Shown here piece after piece: positions 17,644 through 27,167 of a DNA stretch of 27,250 nucleotides (positions within the stretch are counted from its first letter, which is position 1; each line of letters begins with the position of its first letter). The position numbers were made by a program, and so were the translations under genes. The stretch is taken from the NCBI GenBank assembly GCA_029298735.1, contig JANSLP010000396.1, positions 1 to 27,250 on the forward strand, read 5' to 3'. The notes beneath the pieces were generated by a model. The model did not search any database. It had not been told where the DNA came from and was given only the letters and a program-made list of their open reading frames with translations. Source of the stretch: Ophiostoma sp. CBS 140.51. Taxonomy: Eukaryota > Ascomycota > Sordariomycetes > Ophiostomatales > Ophiostomataceae.

Positions 17644-19956
17644 GCCAGCACAAGTGTCGGCCGATCTGAAGCGATTCAATGACGATGATCCCGCCACGGT
17701 TGACCTCGTTTTGCGCCAGTTCCGGTGCTTGATTGCCGATTTGTGCCAACAATTCAATGGCGGCCATCCAGGGTAAGATTCGCAATCGCTAACTCCAACT
17801 CCAATCCCAACCCCGGACCCTTTCTACCCCTTTCTATAAGAATAACATGGTCTGAATGGAACACAGTGGTGCTATGGGCATGGCTGCCATAGGCATTGCC
17901 CTGTGGAAATATGTTATGAAGTATTCTCCCAGCAACCCCAACTACTTCAATCGCGATCGCTTCGTCCTGTCCAACGGCCATACGTGCCTCTTCCAGTACG
18001 CCTTTCTCCACCTTACGGGCTACAAGCACATGACATTCGACCAGCTCAAGTCGTATCATTCCGCACGACACGACTCTTTCTGCCCTGGGCACCCCGAGAT
18101 CGAACACGATGGAATCGAGGTCACCACTGGACCCCTGGGCCAAGGCATTGCCAATGCAGTCGGCCTTGCCATGGCTACCAAGCACCTGGCCGCAGTCTAT
18201 AACAAGCCAAACTATGCCCTTGTCAACAACATGACGTGGTGCATGATTGGCGATGCCTGCTTGCAGGAGGGTGTCGCCCTCGAGGCCATCCAGCTCGCCG
18301 GCCACTGGAAGCTGAACAACCTGGTCGTCATGTATGACAACAACCAGGTCACTTGCGACGGCAGTGTCGATCTCTGCAACACGGAAGACGTCAATGCCAA
18401 GATGCGGTCGTGCGGCTGGGAGGTGATTGACATCCAGGACGGATGCTACGATGTCGAGGGGCTGGTCAAGGCACTTCTTCACGCCAAGACCTGTTCGGAG
18501 AAGCCCACTTTCATCAATGTGCAAACCGTTATTGGTGTCGGCAGCGAGGTCGCCGGTGATGCCAAAGCCCACGGTGCCGCATTTGGCGCTGAAGGTGTCA
18601 AAACAATCAAGCGGTACTTTGGAATGAACCCCGACGAGCACTTTGTTGTCTCCGACAAGGTGTATGCCTTTTTCCGGGAGATGGCAAGCCGCGGAGAGAA
18701 GGCGGAGGAGGACTGGTCAAACCTGCTGAACGGATACGCAAACGAGTATCCCGAACTGCACAATGAGTTCCAAAAAAGGATCGCCGGCAAGTTTACAGAG
18801 GACTGGCGAAGCATCATCCCGGCCAAGGAAACATTCCCTGTTGCGCCAACACCGTCACGAAAATCGGCTGGTATCATCTGCAACCCCCTGGCGGCCACGC
18901 TGAAAAATCTCATGGTCGGCACTGCCGATTTGTCGCCCTCGGTCAACATGATATGGAAGGGCAAGGTGGACTTCCAGAACCCTGGCTTGAAGACTGCCTG
19001 CGGAATCAATGGCGACTACGCCGGCCGGTACATCCACTGGGGAATCCGCGAGCATGCCATGTGCTCCATCTCCAATGGTCTTGCTGCCTTCAACAAGGGA
19101 ACCATTCTGCCAATCACCTCGTCCTTTTTCATGTTCTATATTGTACGTCAACCGCCCGTTTTGCTTTTGCCAGCTGCTCAGAGAAACTGACCATTCTTTT
19201 CTTGATTCACACCAGTACGCTGCTCCGGGCGTTCGCATGGGAGCTCTTCAGGGCCTTCAAGCAATTCATATCGCTACTCACGATTCCATAGGGACTGGCG
19301 AGGATGGCCCGACCCATCAGCCGATTGCCCTTCCTAGTCTCTACCGCTCCATGCCCAACGTTTTCTACATCCGGCCCTGTGACACAGAAGAGACGGCCGG
19401 CGCATTCATCGCCTCCCTGGAGGCGGAAAACACCTCGAGCATTATTTCCCTCTCGCGCCAGAACTTGGAGCAGTACCCACAATACTCGAGTCGAGACGGA
19501 ACCCAAAGGGGTGCATACGTCTTCATAGAAGAGGAGGATGCGGATGTCACTCTCATTGGGGTAGGTGCCGAGATGGTGTTCGCTGTCAAAACCTGGGACG
19601 TCCTGAGAGACGAGTTCCAGCTTCGGGCTCGCGTTGTTTCCTTCCCTTGCCAGAGACTCTTTGACGGCCAGACTCTCGATTATAAGCGCCAAGTCCTACA
19701 GTATCGGTCCAACACGCCACGCGTTGTCATCGAGGCCTATGCCGTCAACGGCTGGGAACGCTATGCAGACGCGGGCTTTAGCATGTCTACCTTTGGTAAG
19801 AGCTTGCCAGGAAAAGATGCCTATAAATTCTTTGGATTCGACGAGCACATTATTGCGCCCGCGGTTGCTACGCTCATAGAAGAGGTCAAGATAGAAGGCA
19901 TCGAAAACTTGAGGGGAGAATTTCGCGACCTGAATGTGCATACGCATACATTCTAG
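17606..19956 (+). CDS. Transketolase / dihydroxyacetone synthase-like protein, 727 aa, two introns
   Basis: Thiamine-diphosphate enzyme moving two-carbon units between sugar phosphates. Exons: 17606-17772, 17867-19142, 19216-19956; introns of 94 nt (GTAAGA...CAG) and 73 nt (GTACGT...CAG) restore one continuous reading frame. Key sites are all present: GGHPGG (H54), SNGH (H94), the ThDP/Mg motif GDACLQEG (184-191) with YDNNQ after it, AHGAAFG (H291), the cofactor-activating Glu451 in GIREHAMCSISNG, and H503 in THDSIGTGEDGPTHQP. Intron 1 falls right after HPG, which supports the model. NGGHPGGAMGMAAIG and the SLYRSMPN block look closer to dihydroxyacetone synthase than to housekeeping transketolase, but the C-terminus (HTHTF) has no SKL-type peroxisomal signal. 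It may be a paralogue for a dedicated sugar pathway. It converges on the polyol dehydrogenase gene. Confidence 0.93.
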
Positions 19957-20346
19957 CGTTAACAAGGGACAAACTCCCGGGAGGCGAAATCTATAGATTA
20001 TTTTGATAAAAATTGAACATCGTTGCACCACATACACACAGGTGACCCGTCGACTTCAATACCGTAGATATAATTGTTTACATACTTTATTCGAGTACGC
20101 TTGCAGTGCTACAACGTCGCAATTATACTTGGTTTGAACTAGCTGAACTACTGCATAGTTTACCATGAAAGCCATATCCGAACTCGAAGCATCAACGATA
20201 TCTCTCACAATACCCGAGAACGCAAACACTTTTTTTGACAAGCTACCTAGGTCAGTGGCAATAAGAGCAGATGGTTGCGTCTCTACATAGCTTGAAACGC
20301 TAGCACAAAGTGTAAATGGTCTATTGGCTGTTTTTGGCCTCCTGGT
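19957..20346. other. Convergent intergenic region
   Basis: A 390-bp AT-richer stretch holding the two 3' ends of the transketolase-like and dehydrogenase genes. A 61-codon minus frame at 20056-20241 begins at TTG and is not considered a gene. Nothing else is seen. Confidence 0.6.
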
Positions 20347-21792
20347 CTAAAAGACTATCGTCTTGGATTCGTCGACCACCTGGACTTTGATGCATCCATT
20401 CTTCGGGTCCGATGAAAACGCCAAGGCTTCTTGTGCCTTTTCCAGTGGGAAAACATGAGAAACAAGTTTCTTCACGTCAATCAGTCCTCCTTCAATACAA
20501 GCAATTCCAGCCGGCCAGGTGTCGCAGTAACGGTTGATGAAGCGGACTTCGACCTGCGTACCAAGAGTTAGCTCGCGTAGACAAGATGAGAATTCAAAAT
20601 GACAAATGTGGCGTCCTTACCTCTGCCAGGGAGAGATGCATAAAGGGCAGGTTGTTCATGATAGACTTGCCAACCCCGACACACACCACGGTGCCTCCTC
20701 TCCGGACTGTGAAAGCTGCCGCGCACACGCTGCTTTCAACACCGCTGCACTCAAGCACAGCACGAGGTTGAGCGTATTCAGCTTTGCCGAATATGTCTCG
20801 GATTGCTTTTCCATTTTCTTCAGCACTCTTTTGCAGGTCTACTCGGTAGATCTGGCACGAAGGGACAAATTCCTGGGCGAAAGCCAGCCGAGCAGGCTCC
20901 ACGTCCGTAATGACAATCGGATGCGCCCCCGATGCGCGGGCGGCGGCAAGCGTCAGCAGCCCGATTGGTCCCGCGCCCATGACAGCGACGGAAGTTCCGA
21001 GGGCAATACGGGCTTCCCTGATACCCTGCAGAGCAACGCTCAGGGGCTCGAGAAGCGCGCCTTCAGCGAAGGAGACACGATCTGGGAGCCTGATAACGGT
21101 CAGCATTGTGTGGCGGGGGGGCATCCGTAATCTAACATACACGACACGACACGTACTTGTGCAGCCAAATTGCAGGATGGACTTTGTATCGCTGCAGCGT
21201 TCCATCGTCGGGATACACGCCGGAAAACTGAACGCTCTCACAGAGATTGTACCTCCCTTCTCGGCACAGGAAGCAGGTCCCACAAGGCACGCCCGGTTCG
21301 ATGGAGACTCTGTCACCTGGAGATCTTGTGAGCAATAGAGACATAAACAAATAGCGGCGACATATGTGCGTGCAAGGCGCCCTTTATTACCTGGCTGTAG
21401 ATTCGTTACACCCTCGCCACATTGAATGACGACGCCCGCTGCCTCATGCCCAATGATACAGTCGCCTTTAAAGACAAGTGACCCTATCCGGCCGGTCTTC
21501 CAGAAGTGAACATCCGAACTTTGCATCACCCGTCAGCATTAGTCTACCTCATTACTCCGTCTTGGCCGGTTACATACCCGCAAATTCCCGTTGCTTTCAC
21601 ATGAAGCAGAACTTCGCCTGCTTTGGGCGCGTAGACTGGGGCATCCACAGCTTTGAGACAGTGATCGGCCGTGACTTGAAGAGAGGGATTACGAAGCGGT
21701 GCATGAATCGTCAGAGTCGGCGGCCCGTCGAGCTGGGCCTTCGGGTCATTGTAGCTATCGGCCGTCCGCTGCTTCTCGGTGCTGGAATGCAT
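20347..21792 (-). CDS. Zinc-dependent polyol dehydrogenase (arabinitol/xylitol/sorbitol type), 392 aa, four introns
   Basis: Oxidises a sugar alcohol to a ketose with NAD in the cytosol. Exons on the minus strand: 21792-21578, 21518-21391, 21316-21157, 21089-20621, 20553-20347. The four introns (59, 74, 67 and 67 nt, all GT-AG) join one uninterrupted frame ending in TAG. Catalytic zinc ligands are C71 (GICGSDVHFW), H96 and E97 (GHEAAG). The structural zinc cysteines C126, C129, C132 and C140 are all present. The Rossmann motif GAGPIG (206-211) and Asp230 at the end of the next strand favour NAD over NADP. EGALLEPLSVAL and the C-terminal DPKNGCIKVQV fit fungal L-arabinitol 4-dehydrogenases best, but xylitol or sorbitol dehydrogenase is possible. 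It shares a 470-bp divergent promoter with the nucleoside-hydrolase-like gene. A minus-strand TATATAT at 21859-21865 lies about 70 bp upstream of the start. Confidence 0.92.
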
Positions 21793-22262
21793 TTTCGCAG
21801 ATGAGGCGTTTCAAATGAGGGAGAAGGAATTTATAAAAAAAAAATTAAAAAAAAAATCATATATAGAGAGAATGTTTTCTTCGTCGTCTTCTCCTTTTTT
21901 CTCAGTTCCAACTAAACAATTCAAGGATGAGTACGCGAAGGAGGACATGTATTTTTTACTAGGAGTCAAACAATATTCATCTTCATCGTGGTTAGACCAG
22001 CAGACCCCGCTCAGGTCTCTCAGAAGTACAACATTTTCTGTACGGAGTACAATTTACAACTGAGTGTTTTCAACTTCCTCTTTGGATTTGTCCTGAGAGT
22101 GTACGACGTCCACGATGCAATACCCCTCACCAAGGCCGGGTGGTTAGAGTTGCCGTTTTTGGGTGTGCGTGACACCACTAGTGGTTCGCAGACATATTAA
22201 TATCCGGCCACATTTGCCGCAGTTTGGTTGGGCTCCAAGCTACCATCGTGGACGGACAAAAA
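21793..22262. promoter_or_regulatory. 470-bp bidirectional promoter region
   Basis: This separates the divergent dehydrogenase and nucleoside-hydrolase-like genes. It contains an A-rich tract at 21835-21856, a TATATAT at 21859-21865 suited to the dehydrogenase, and an inverted repeat TGTAC-GGA-GTACA at 22040-22052. A CATATTAATA near 22193 is suited to the other gene. Co-regulation is inferred from the arrangement. Confidence 0.5.
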
Positions 22263-23835
22263 ATGGCATCAGACAATTCCAGACTGCAGAGCTTCGCTTC
22301 GAAGCCGAGAGTGTTTATTATCTCTGACATCTCGAACGAACCCGACGATGCCGAATCGCTCGTCCGCTATTTGCTGTACTCGAATCAATTCGAGACAGAG
22401 GGGCTTGTCGCCTGCACATCGACCTGGTTGAAGACCAAAGTGTGCCCCGAGGACATGCACACGATTGTCGACGCATATGCAGACGTCGTGGACAATCTGA
22501 ACAAGCACGTCCACCCCAGCTGTCCCTATCCGTCGGCCGCAAGGCTGAAGAGTCTTATCAAGCCCGGCCCTCCGGTACGCAGCAATTGATAAATGTTCCC
22601 CTATTTGTTTGAATTTCTTGCAGGCTGCTGACGTGTTATGTGTTATCCAGGTATACGGTTTCAAAGCCGTCGGCGACAATTTTCCGCTGAGCGAAGGCGG
22701 CGAGCTCCTGCTCGCTCGCATGACAGCACCGTCTGATGACCCCTTGTGGATTCTGTGTTGGGGCGGCACCAACGTTTTGGCCCAGGTTCTTTTCCAACTG
22801 CGGCGCACACGCTCCGAGGAGGACTTTGCCGCCATCCGGTCTAAGCTGCGCGTGTATGCCATCTCTGACCAGGATGACACCGGCGCCTGGATTCGCAATG
22901 CTTTCCCAGACATTTTCTACATTGTGTCCATCCATGCCTGGAATCAGTACGGCATGGCTACTTGGACTGGCATCTCGGGCGACAATTACTACGGCTTCGA
23001 TCAAGGCGGACCCGACTTCTCCAAGCTCACCAAGGAATGGATCAAGAAGCATATCCAGGTCGGCCCGCTCGGCTCGACCTATCCTGACTACCTCTATATC
23101 CCCGAAGGCGATACGCCCACGTTCCTCTACCTCATACAAAATGGCCTGGGGTTGCCAGAACGGCCAGACTATGGCTCATGGGGCGGACGTTATGGTCTCT
23201 CCGACATCAGCAGCGAAGGGTTACGAAGCAAGCACTACGGCGATGTCTGCGACAGTGTTGTCGGACAAGACGGCAGGACATACCGCTCGAATCAGGCAAC
23301 CATATGGCGCTGGCGCAATGCGTACCAGAACGATTTTGCTGTACGTATGCAATGGACCCTCTCGCCTTCTCTCTCATTGGCGAACCACCATCCCATTGTC
23401 TGCCTTAATGGCGTCGCTGGTACGAAACCTGTCCATATTTCGGTGGAGGCCGGTAGCACTGTTAGACTAGATGCCTCTGGCTCGTACGACCCAGACGGTA
23501 ATGACCTTACTTTCAAGTGGTGGCATTATCGCGAGCCTTCTGCCACGCAGTCGAATGCCTGTATTGAGGTTATAGAGGTAGTGATTGAGAAAAAAGACGA
23601 GGCTGGAAAGGTCGTCGATGTGGTTTTGCCCGGCCCGGAAAAGTGCTGCCTGGAGCCGCAGAGCCGGAAGCTGGCGGAAAAGGGGCAGCAGATGCACATT
23701 ATTCTGGAAGTGACCGACTCTGGGTCGCCCAGCCTGACCAGCTACAGACGCGTTGTGATTCAGACAACAAACAAGGACTTAAAAGGAGGCAATGTTGGCG
23801 GAGAAGAAACCAATGGGGAGTACGTGGTCGCTTAA
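22263..23835 (+). CDS. Sde182/DUF1593 nucleoside-hydrolase-like protein, 498 aa, one intron
   Basis: Two-domain protein of the DUF1593 family (Pfam Sde182_NH-like plus C-terminal domain), named for a cellulose-binding protein of Saccharophagus; the reaction is not established. Exon 1 is 22263-22574 and exon 2 is 22651-23835. The 76-nt intron (GTACGC...CCAG) joins PGPP to VYGFKAVGD, the family's usual junction. FIISDISNEPDDAESLVR holds the Asp cluster (D22, D28, D29) comparable to the calcium site of nucleoside hydrolases. WGGTNVLAQ, AISDQDDTGAWIR and GMATWTGISGD are further conserved blocks. From about residue 350 a beta-sandwich follows, with GSTVRLDASGSYDPDGNDLTFKW as in PKD/cadherin-like folds. 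There is no signal peptide, unlike the bacterial secreted forms, so it is probably intracellular. The frame upstream begins at TTG; ATG 22263 has A at -3. A nearer acceptor at 22622-22623 would add nine in-frame residues. Confidence 0.9.
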
Positions 23836-23872
23836 GGTATTGCTTAAAGTGTTGGACTTAAGGATGACCCCC

Positions 23873-23878
23873 AATAAA
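23873..23878 (+). terminator. AATAAA polyadenylation signal of the nucleoside-hydrolase-like gene
   Basis: A perfect AATAAA lies 38 nt after the TAA stop, at a normal distance. Confidence 0.5.
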
Positions 23879-23950
23879 AACATTTACCTTTGCAAAGGCT
23901 TATTTCCAATCAATATACTTAAATAAGCTGTGATTTGCTCTGTATTTTAC

Positions 23951-24231
23951 TGTAAAGGAGAACACACTGTTGGGGCCGCCACAGTCGGCGGCCGTCCCAA
24001 TCGGGAAATGTGGGGGCCGAAATTCGTTGCTGATTGGCCCGCTCTCGCAGCCTCCTTAACGACCGCATATAAATACAGCCCTTCTTTCTCGACGTCTCTC
24101 TCTTGTACTCTTGACTTCTTTCCCTTCTTTTCATTTTCTTCTCTCCGGCTTTTCATGGCAGTGATTTGATTTTTTTTCTTAAACCCTGTCTCTGCCACCT
24201 CCCGCCTCCTCCTTTTTCTTTCTGCATTTGT
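23951..24231 (+). repeat. Dispersed promoter-like repeat, copy 1
   Basis: It aligns with 26639-26922 in the same orientation at about 90% identity by eye, with a 3-nt indel and scattered substitutions. The sharp left edge is TGTAAAGGAG. It contains a hairpin (GGCCGCC 23974-23980 / GGCGGCC 23987-23993), ATTGG at 24033-24037, TATAAAT at 24068-24074 and a CT-rich tract after the TATA box, the order expected of a fungal core promoter. It does not encode a recognisable protein. Target-site duplications are not evident. It could be a solo-LTR-like or MITE-like element, or a duplicated promoter. Confidence 0.9.
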
Positions 24232-24397
24232 AGCGTACAAAGAACATAAACTGCAATGTATATATAACAATCCTGCTAAATAGTGACTTTTTTTCTGGTA
24301 TTAAAAGAGACAAGAAGAAGAAAAGAATAATGAAAAAGCTAAGCGGAGAAATGAAAAAAAAAAATGGCTTAGACGGCGGTGTGATAAAAAAGAACAA

Positions 24398-26167
24398 CTA
24401 CTTCCAGTAACCGGTTACGTTTGTGTACTTGTTAAGAGAGTCCATCCATGCCATTCTGCGTCTCTCCTCGCACAGTTTGTCATACACAGCGTGCTCACTT
24501 GCTGGCATAGCATCCCACTTGACAGAGGCATAGTTTACATCGCCCTCTGGCCACTCTTGAGCTTCCTTTGTTTCCGTGACAGACTCGAGATACATGTTAA
24601 AATTGCGCTTCTGTGGATATCCCGAGGGCCAGAAAGGTGGTGTTTCGTGAAATGGCGGTGGCTCCCGGCCTTCTGCAATGTCCTTCTTGCGAGCCTCCTC
24701 TTCCTTTGTCGTCCACTCGTTGACGGCCGCCACGAGCTGCTCAAGTGAGGGTGCAGGAATAAACGATGGTTTCAGCATGCCCCGAAGAGGAAGATCCGGG
24801 CTCCATGGGGACCAAGGAGGCACCTGATTGGCGTGAGGTGGCAGGTCTCCAAGGACGCTGTCTTTTGTTGCCTGGGAAAGCTTGCGCCCATCATGTGAAA
24901 GTCGTAGACCAAAGGGGTTGGGTATGAATTGGAAGGGAGGTACTGGTGTGCAAATGCGGCGTCTCTGTCGCATTTTCTCGGACTGCACTTCCCTTTTAGG
25001 GATGTCGACTTCCTGCGACAACTTGAATCGGAGGGAAAGCCCACGCATCGAGTCGACAATGCAGTTCAGCGCCCTGCCAAATTGTTCACTGTTTATGTGG
25101 CCCTTGTCATGATCCTGCTTGACTCCGATGATCATGTCCGCAAGCTCGTCGATCACCCGGAATGTCTGCACAGGCCCGGGAAGAGGAGGAGTGTCATACT
25201 TGTCGGCATCCGGGACAGGAGACTGCTTTTTGTGGAGAAACTCCTGTTGAATAATGTGCTTGGGAGTAACGGAATGTTCCGGTTCACTTTCGCGTGGAAA
25301 GCTGCCAGGCATCTGCGGCTCACTTCCGCCAGGCGCGCCTGCCCCGAGAAGTTGTTCGGGATGTCCAAAATCGAATGGCGTCCCTGATTGCAGTGCAGTC
25401 AACATGAGCTGAAACAACGGAAGAGGCGCAGCTGGCTGCCCTTGCGCTTCAGCTAATGTTTTGTCCATCTTGTTCAGTGAGCCGTCCGCGTGGTGCATCA
25501 TGATAATGCCGAGCTTCATCAAATCCAGGCCCTCTGCCTGGAGCGCCAGGTTGGCGGCCTCGTTGTTGCCGGGAATGTCCAAGGAGTTGACGTCGAGTTC
25601 CTTGGCTGTGCCGAGCACAAGTTCCACTTCATCGCCCTCTTGAAACTTGTTGGCCACAAGCAACACAGCCTTTTGCGGCAGCGAGCTGACACCATCGCGC
25701 TCGGCCTTCTCCACGAGCTCGAGGGGCGTGCTCAGCGGCGTCTCCATGTCCTTTGTGGCGGCGCGGATGTTCTTGGTGACTTCGTCGGGCGACGGCCAGC
25801 CGAGGATCCTGTACCGCTCGGCCTGGGTCAAAAGCCCCTTTGCGTCAACGAGAGCGCGGCCCTGAATGTCGCCGCGAGACAGAAGGAGGGCGCGGTCGTC
25901 GGCGGTCAACGATTCGGGGTGCTTCGAGGCCCGCTCATAGACATCTTGTGAAATGGTAAAGGCGACGGGGTTTGTGTTCTGGAGCCATTCGACTCGATTC
26001 TGTTCGCGATCTCTGATCTTATCCCTGCGCTCCTGATCTTGCCTCTTCTCCTCTGCCTCCCGCTCGCGTTGTTCGCGTCTGGTAATCACCTCGCCGAACT
26101 CATCGGTGAAGTATTCATCCGAGTCCGGCTCGCCACGAGAATCGGGGTTGCAGTTCGGCTGACTCAT
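24398..26167 (-). CDS. Uncharacterised protein between two promoter-like repeats, 589 aa
   Basis: The frame is open from ATG 26167 to the stop at 24398 with no intron. Residues about 28-60 form a highly charged Arg/Glu helix (RREQREREAEEKRQDQERRD). Residues about 65-190 are helical, with a pattern of short motifs (LLLSRGDIQG, ERYRILGWPSPDE, LELVEKAERDG) that looks like degenerate repeats. The middle is Pro/Gly-rich (about 260-330). The last 80 residues (from about 512) contain YASVKWDAMPASEHAVYDKL and an Arg-rich helix, faintly like the second half of an HMG box; this is a weak resemblance. There is no signal peptide or membrane segment. The gene lies between two direct copies of a ~280-bp repeat (2.69-kb period) and faces against the promoter-like direction of those repeats. 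It may be cargo of a mobile or duplicated unit. Function unknown. Confidence 0.75.
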   Translation of the reverse strand: MSQPNCNPDSRGEPDSDEYFTDEFGEVITRREQREREAEEKRQDQERRDKIRDREQNRVEWLQNTNPVAFTISQDVYERASKHPESLTADDRALLLSRGDIQGRALVDAKGLLTQAERYRILGWPSPDEVTKNIRAATKDMETPLSTPLELVEKAERDGVSSLPQKAVLLVANKFQEGDEVELVLGTAKELDVNSLDIPGNNEAANLALQAEGLDLMKLGIIMMHHADGSLNKMDKTLAEAQGQPAAPLPLFQLMLTALQSGTPFDFGHPEQLLGAGAPGGSEPQMPGSFPRESEPEHSVTPKHIIQQEFLHKKQSPVPDADKYDTPPLPGPVQTFRVIDELADMIIGVKQDHDKGHINSEQFGRALNCIVDSMRGLSLRFKLSQEVDIPKREVQSEKMRQRRRICTPVPPFQFIPNPFGLRLSHDGRKLSQATKDSVLGDLPPHANQVPPWSPWSPDLPLRGMLKPSFIPAPSLEQLVAAVNEWTTKEEEARKKDIAEGREPPPFHETPPFWPSGYPQKRNFNMYLESVTETKEAQEWPEGDVNYASVKWDAMPASEHAVYDKLCEERRRMAWMDSLNKYTNVTGYWK

Positions 26168-26638
26168 CTTTCTTTCGGGTTCCTCGATTTAATCAATTCG
26201 TGAATCCAGTTTCTGGAGAGAGCAATGTGTGGTGCGTGGAAAAAGGAGGGGATGGAAATAAAAAGAGAGGTGAATGAATGGATAAGAAGAAGAGCAAGTG
26301 ACGAAAAGAAACCGTAGGCACCGGCTCGTTTGTAAGCCTCACTTTCTGGCTTTAGGTACTAAAGAAGGCCCTGTATACCTTGTATGTCAGGCATCACTCT
26401 TCTGGAGCAGAGTTTGTTTCATCCTCCTTATGAGGGTTTTCTCGTGTACGCCTAGTCTTTTATCTCTCTCTCTTTTAATATATGTCACTCTATTCGCTGC
26501 ATTTCGACACCCTACGCTAGATCAAGGCGTTCCCCACTAAAACTTTATTTTCACGTCCTGCGGCCCAACAGGCACCACTTGTAGATTCAAATCGTGCTAT
26601 CAACCCTCGACTTGATTGCCGCAATACCATTTTTCTCA

Positions 26639-26922
26639 TGTAAAGGAGAACACACTGTTGTGGCCGCTACAGTGGGCGGCCGTCCCAATCGGGAAATGTG
26701 GGGGCCGAAATTCGTTTTTGATTGGCCCGCTCTCGCAGCCGCCTTGACGACCGCATATAATTACAGCTCTTCTTTCTCGACGTCTCTCTCTTGTACTCTT
26801 GACTTCTTTCCCTTCTTTTCATTTTCTTCGTCTCTCCGGATTTTTCGTGGCAGTGCTTTGATTCATTTTCCAATCCCTGTCTGTGCCGCCTCCCGCCTCC
26901 TCCTTTTTCCTTCTGCACTTGT
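26639..26922 (+). repeat. Dispersed promoter-like repeat, copy 2
   Basis: Partner of 23951-24231. It keeps the left edge TGTAAAGGAG, ATTGG at 26721-26725, a TATAATT-type TATA near 26756 and the CT tract. The hairpin is shortened to GGCCGC/GCGGCC. The substitutions between copies are mixed rather than only C-to-T/G-to-A, so heavy RIP mutation is not evident. Confidence 0.9.
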
Positions 26923-27167
26923 CTCTACGAGGATCCTTGCGTGGCTCCATTCCCTTATCCCCTTATTTATCACACTTATCGCCCTAATATCGCTCCTCGA
27001 ACGCTTTGTTTTTTTACTGCTCGTTATGGAATTTTTCTAACCTCGCCCTTTTACACTCGAATGTTAGTTTCTCGTTCTTGTTTTACGATAGTTATTATCC
27101 TTTCTCAGCCACTTCGGGCAATCGGCGACTAGCTAGACAGAACCCTCCCGGGGGGGGGGTGGTGGGT

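Larger units (their letters stand above)
23836..24397. other. Convergent intergenic region holding a dispersed repeat
   Basis: Contains the AATAAA at 23873-23878 of the upstream gene, repeat copy 1 (23951-24231), and an A/T-rich stretch to 24397 that is the 3' end of the 589-aa gene on the minus strand. No gene seen. Confidence 0.7.

Noticed and set aside
17754..18641. 295-codon minus-strand frame antisense to the transketolase-like gene
   Set aside because: It is a shadow of conserved exon 2 with no recognisable protein features.
20056..20241. 61-codon minus-strand frame between convergent genes
   Set aside because: Starts at TTG, no ATG, no homology recognised, lies in the expected 3' untranslated zone.
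23951..26922. Standard LTR retrotransposon with two LTRs
   Set aside because: No gag/pol sequence, no primer-binding site after copy 1, no polypurine tract before copy 2, and no 5-bp target duplication at either side.
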